DNA of 5,897 nucleotides from an uncultured Chloroflexota bacterium. Its GTDB lineage: Bacteria; Chloroflexota; Anaerolineae; Aggregatilineales; Phototrophicaceae. Position numbers and translations under genes: made by a program. Positions 4,618 through 5,897 of this stretch are shown piece after piece (within the stretch, counting starts at the first letter, position 1; each line of letters opens with the position of its first letter). The DNA lies in NCBI GenBank assembly GCA_903904765.1, contig CAIVEA010000108.1:1-5897 (forward strand), given 5' to 3'. A model generated the notes under the pieces. The model made no database searches, was not told where the DNA came from, and saw only the letters and a program-made list of their open reading frames with translations.

Positions 4618-5897
4618 CTACGGCGTAGGTGGTTGCAACGGCAGCGTCATGCGTACCGTCGTTCCCACCCCTACTGTGCTTTCGACGGTGATTTGCCCGT
4701 TGTGCATTTCCATCGCACGCTGCGCGATGGGTAGGCCGAGGCCGAAACCGGGCGTGGTGTGGGGCTTATCTTCGCGCCAGAACGTCTCGAAGATGTGGGG
4801 GAGCGATTCCGCGCTGATGCCATTGCCCGTATCGCGCACCTCAATCCACAGATGCGTCTCGTCCGCGCCATTGGTGACGGTGATCGTGCCTTCGGGCGGT
4901 GTGTAGCGGAAAGCGTTATCCAGCACTTGCTGGAGCGCATCGGCGAGATCGTTCGCGCTGCCCCGCATAGTCGGCAGCGAATGTGCGAGTTGCTGTTCTA
5001 GGCGCGGGGCAGCGCCGTATTTCTTGACCATGCTCTGGCATTCAGCCCGAATCATGCGTTGAATGTCTACCGGGGCATATTCGATGCTAGACTGGCTGCG
5101 GAGGCGGGTCATCACCAGCAGCATGTGTACCAGTTTGTTGATCCGCATCACCTGCTGCTCGACGGTTTCGGCTTTGGCGCGTTTGCGCTCCACATCGTCT
5201 AGCCGCACCATGAATGAACTGGCGGAATTGATGATGGACAGCGGCGTGCGAAATTCGTGCGAGGCTTTCTCGATGAAATGCGCCAGAATGCTCGCACGTT
5301 CTCGTTCCAGCACCAGCTCGATTTGACGCTGTTCGCCCAGCTTGCGTTCGGAAATGTCGCGGGAGATGATGTAACTGCCCGTGTACGTCCCATCTTCAGT
5401 GAAGTTGAGTGACAGGCGATCTTCTTTCCACACGTAATGCCCATTTTGATGCAGCATCCGGTAATCAAGAGTCAGCGAAGATTGGCGCTGGCGCACGGCT
5501 TCGCGAAGTTGGTTCTTGACGGTGACTCGATCGTCGGGGTGAATTGAGTCGAGCAGATCAGTCTGCGCCCGGCTGACCGTCGTGCCGGGTTCCAGCCCCA
5601 ACAGGCGATCATAGGCGGGCGAGGCATACGTGATGCGCTGCGCCGATTCGTCCCAGATGGCAATCCCGTCCGAGGTATTCTCCGCGATCAGTCGGTATTG
5701 TTCTTCGCTCCGGCGCAGCGCATCTTCCACCCGTTTGCGCTCCGAGATGTCAATGAAAGTCGTCACCACGCCGTAGGGCTTATCCGCACCTTCATTGAAC
5801 AGCGGTTGCGAGTTCAGCAATAGCCAGATGAGCGATTGATCGGGCCGATATATCCCCAACACCACATTGGTTTGTGGGAGGCCGGTTTGCATCACCC
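4618..5897 (-). CDS. PAS-domain sensor histidine kinase (partial, 5' end beyond the window)
   Basis: This is a two-component sensor that autophosphorylates on histidine and passes phosphate to a response regulator. Numbering from a GTG codon at 5895, which is not the true start because the frame stays open to the edge and the first PAS domain lacks its N-terminal half, the order is: PAS C-terminal part ending FIDISERK (48-54); full PAS about 62-185 (SEEQYRLIAENTSDGI to YIISRDISERK); a short coiled linker; H-box ASHEFRTPLS with phosphoacceptor H213; dimerisation helices to about 270; then the HATPase domain with N-box LDNAFRYTPPEG (N327), G1 box DTGNGI (355-360), F-box around F369/F372 and G2 box GFGLGLPI (383-390). 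All catalytic boxes are intact. No transmembrane segment occurs in the visible part, so upstream domains decide whether it is membrane-bound. No receiver domain or response regulator gene is visible, so partner and signal are unknown. Confidence 0.94.
   Translation of the reverse strand, partial: VMQTGLPQTNVVLGIYRPDQSLIWLLLNSQPLFNEGADKPYGVVTTFIDISERKRVEDALRRSEEQYRLIAENTSDGIAIWDESAQRITYASPAYDRLLGLEPGTTVSRAQTDLLDSIHPDDRVTVKNQLREAVRQRQSSLTLDYRMLHQNGHYVWKEDRLSLNFTEDGTYTGSYIISRDISERKLGEQRQIELVLERERASILAHFIEKASHEFRTPLSIINSASSFMVRLDDVERKRAKAETVEQQVMRINKLVHMLLVMTRLRSQSSIEYAPVDIQRMIRAECQSMVKKYGAAPRLEQQLAHSLPTMRGSANDLADALQQVLDNAFRYTPPEGTITVTNGADETHLWIEVRDTGNGISAESLPHIFETFWREDKPHTTPGFGLGLPIAQRAMEMHNGQITVESTVGVGTTVRMTLPLQPPTP

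Overview
The window is moderately GC-rich. It carries genes only on the minus strand, so transcription runs from high to low coordinates. The gene types, an Opp/Dpp-type peptide-binding protein with a long non-lipoprotein leader, a PAS-rich histidine kinase and foldback repeats of the CCCTCAYCCCC/CCTCTCC type between genes, suggest an environmental Chloroflexota (Anaerolineae-like) bacterium. That assignment is inference from style; no marker gene is present.

Layout in the direction of transcription. (1) 5897-4618: a PAS/PAS sensor histidine kinase, cut by the right edge. (2) 4617-4381: an intergenic stretch with a large imperfect foldback repeat and a weak promoter candidate. (3) 4380-3826: an unrecognised 184-residue membrane protein with four clear hydrophobic segments. 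(4) 3825-3680: a leader-like stretch with a very good Shine-Dalgarno site serving a 10-codon open frame (3786-3754) whose end overlaps a GC hairpin. (5) 3679-3530: a 49-residue small ORF with its own Shine-Dalgarno site. (6) 3512-2160: a complete class III PLP aminotransferase related to glutamate-1-semialdehyde aminomutase, starting 17 bases after the small ORF stops. (7) 2148-2113: a perfect 12-bp hairpin just after the aminotransferase stop, probably its terminator. (8) 1973-225: an exported SBP_bac_5 peptide-binding protein with its own AT-rich promoter region. (9) 224-39: a hairpin-rich intergenic region with a second foldback repeat. (10) 38-1: the first 12 codons of what looks like a DppB/OppB-type permease, cut by the left edge.

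Functionally, the left part is the beginning of a peptide (or related solute) ABC importer operon: binding protein first, then hairpins that could lower downstream expression, then permease. The small ORF and aminotransferase look like one transcription unit. Its link to the importer (for example catabolism of an imported amino compound) is only suggested by adjacency. The histidine kinase has no response regulator in view.

Nothing in the window is clearly a new biological system. The items most worth following up are the unannotated small ORF in front of the aminotransferase, the 10-codon ORF with its hairpin, and the two related foldback elements.
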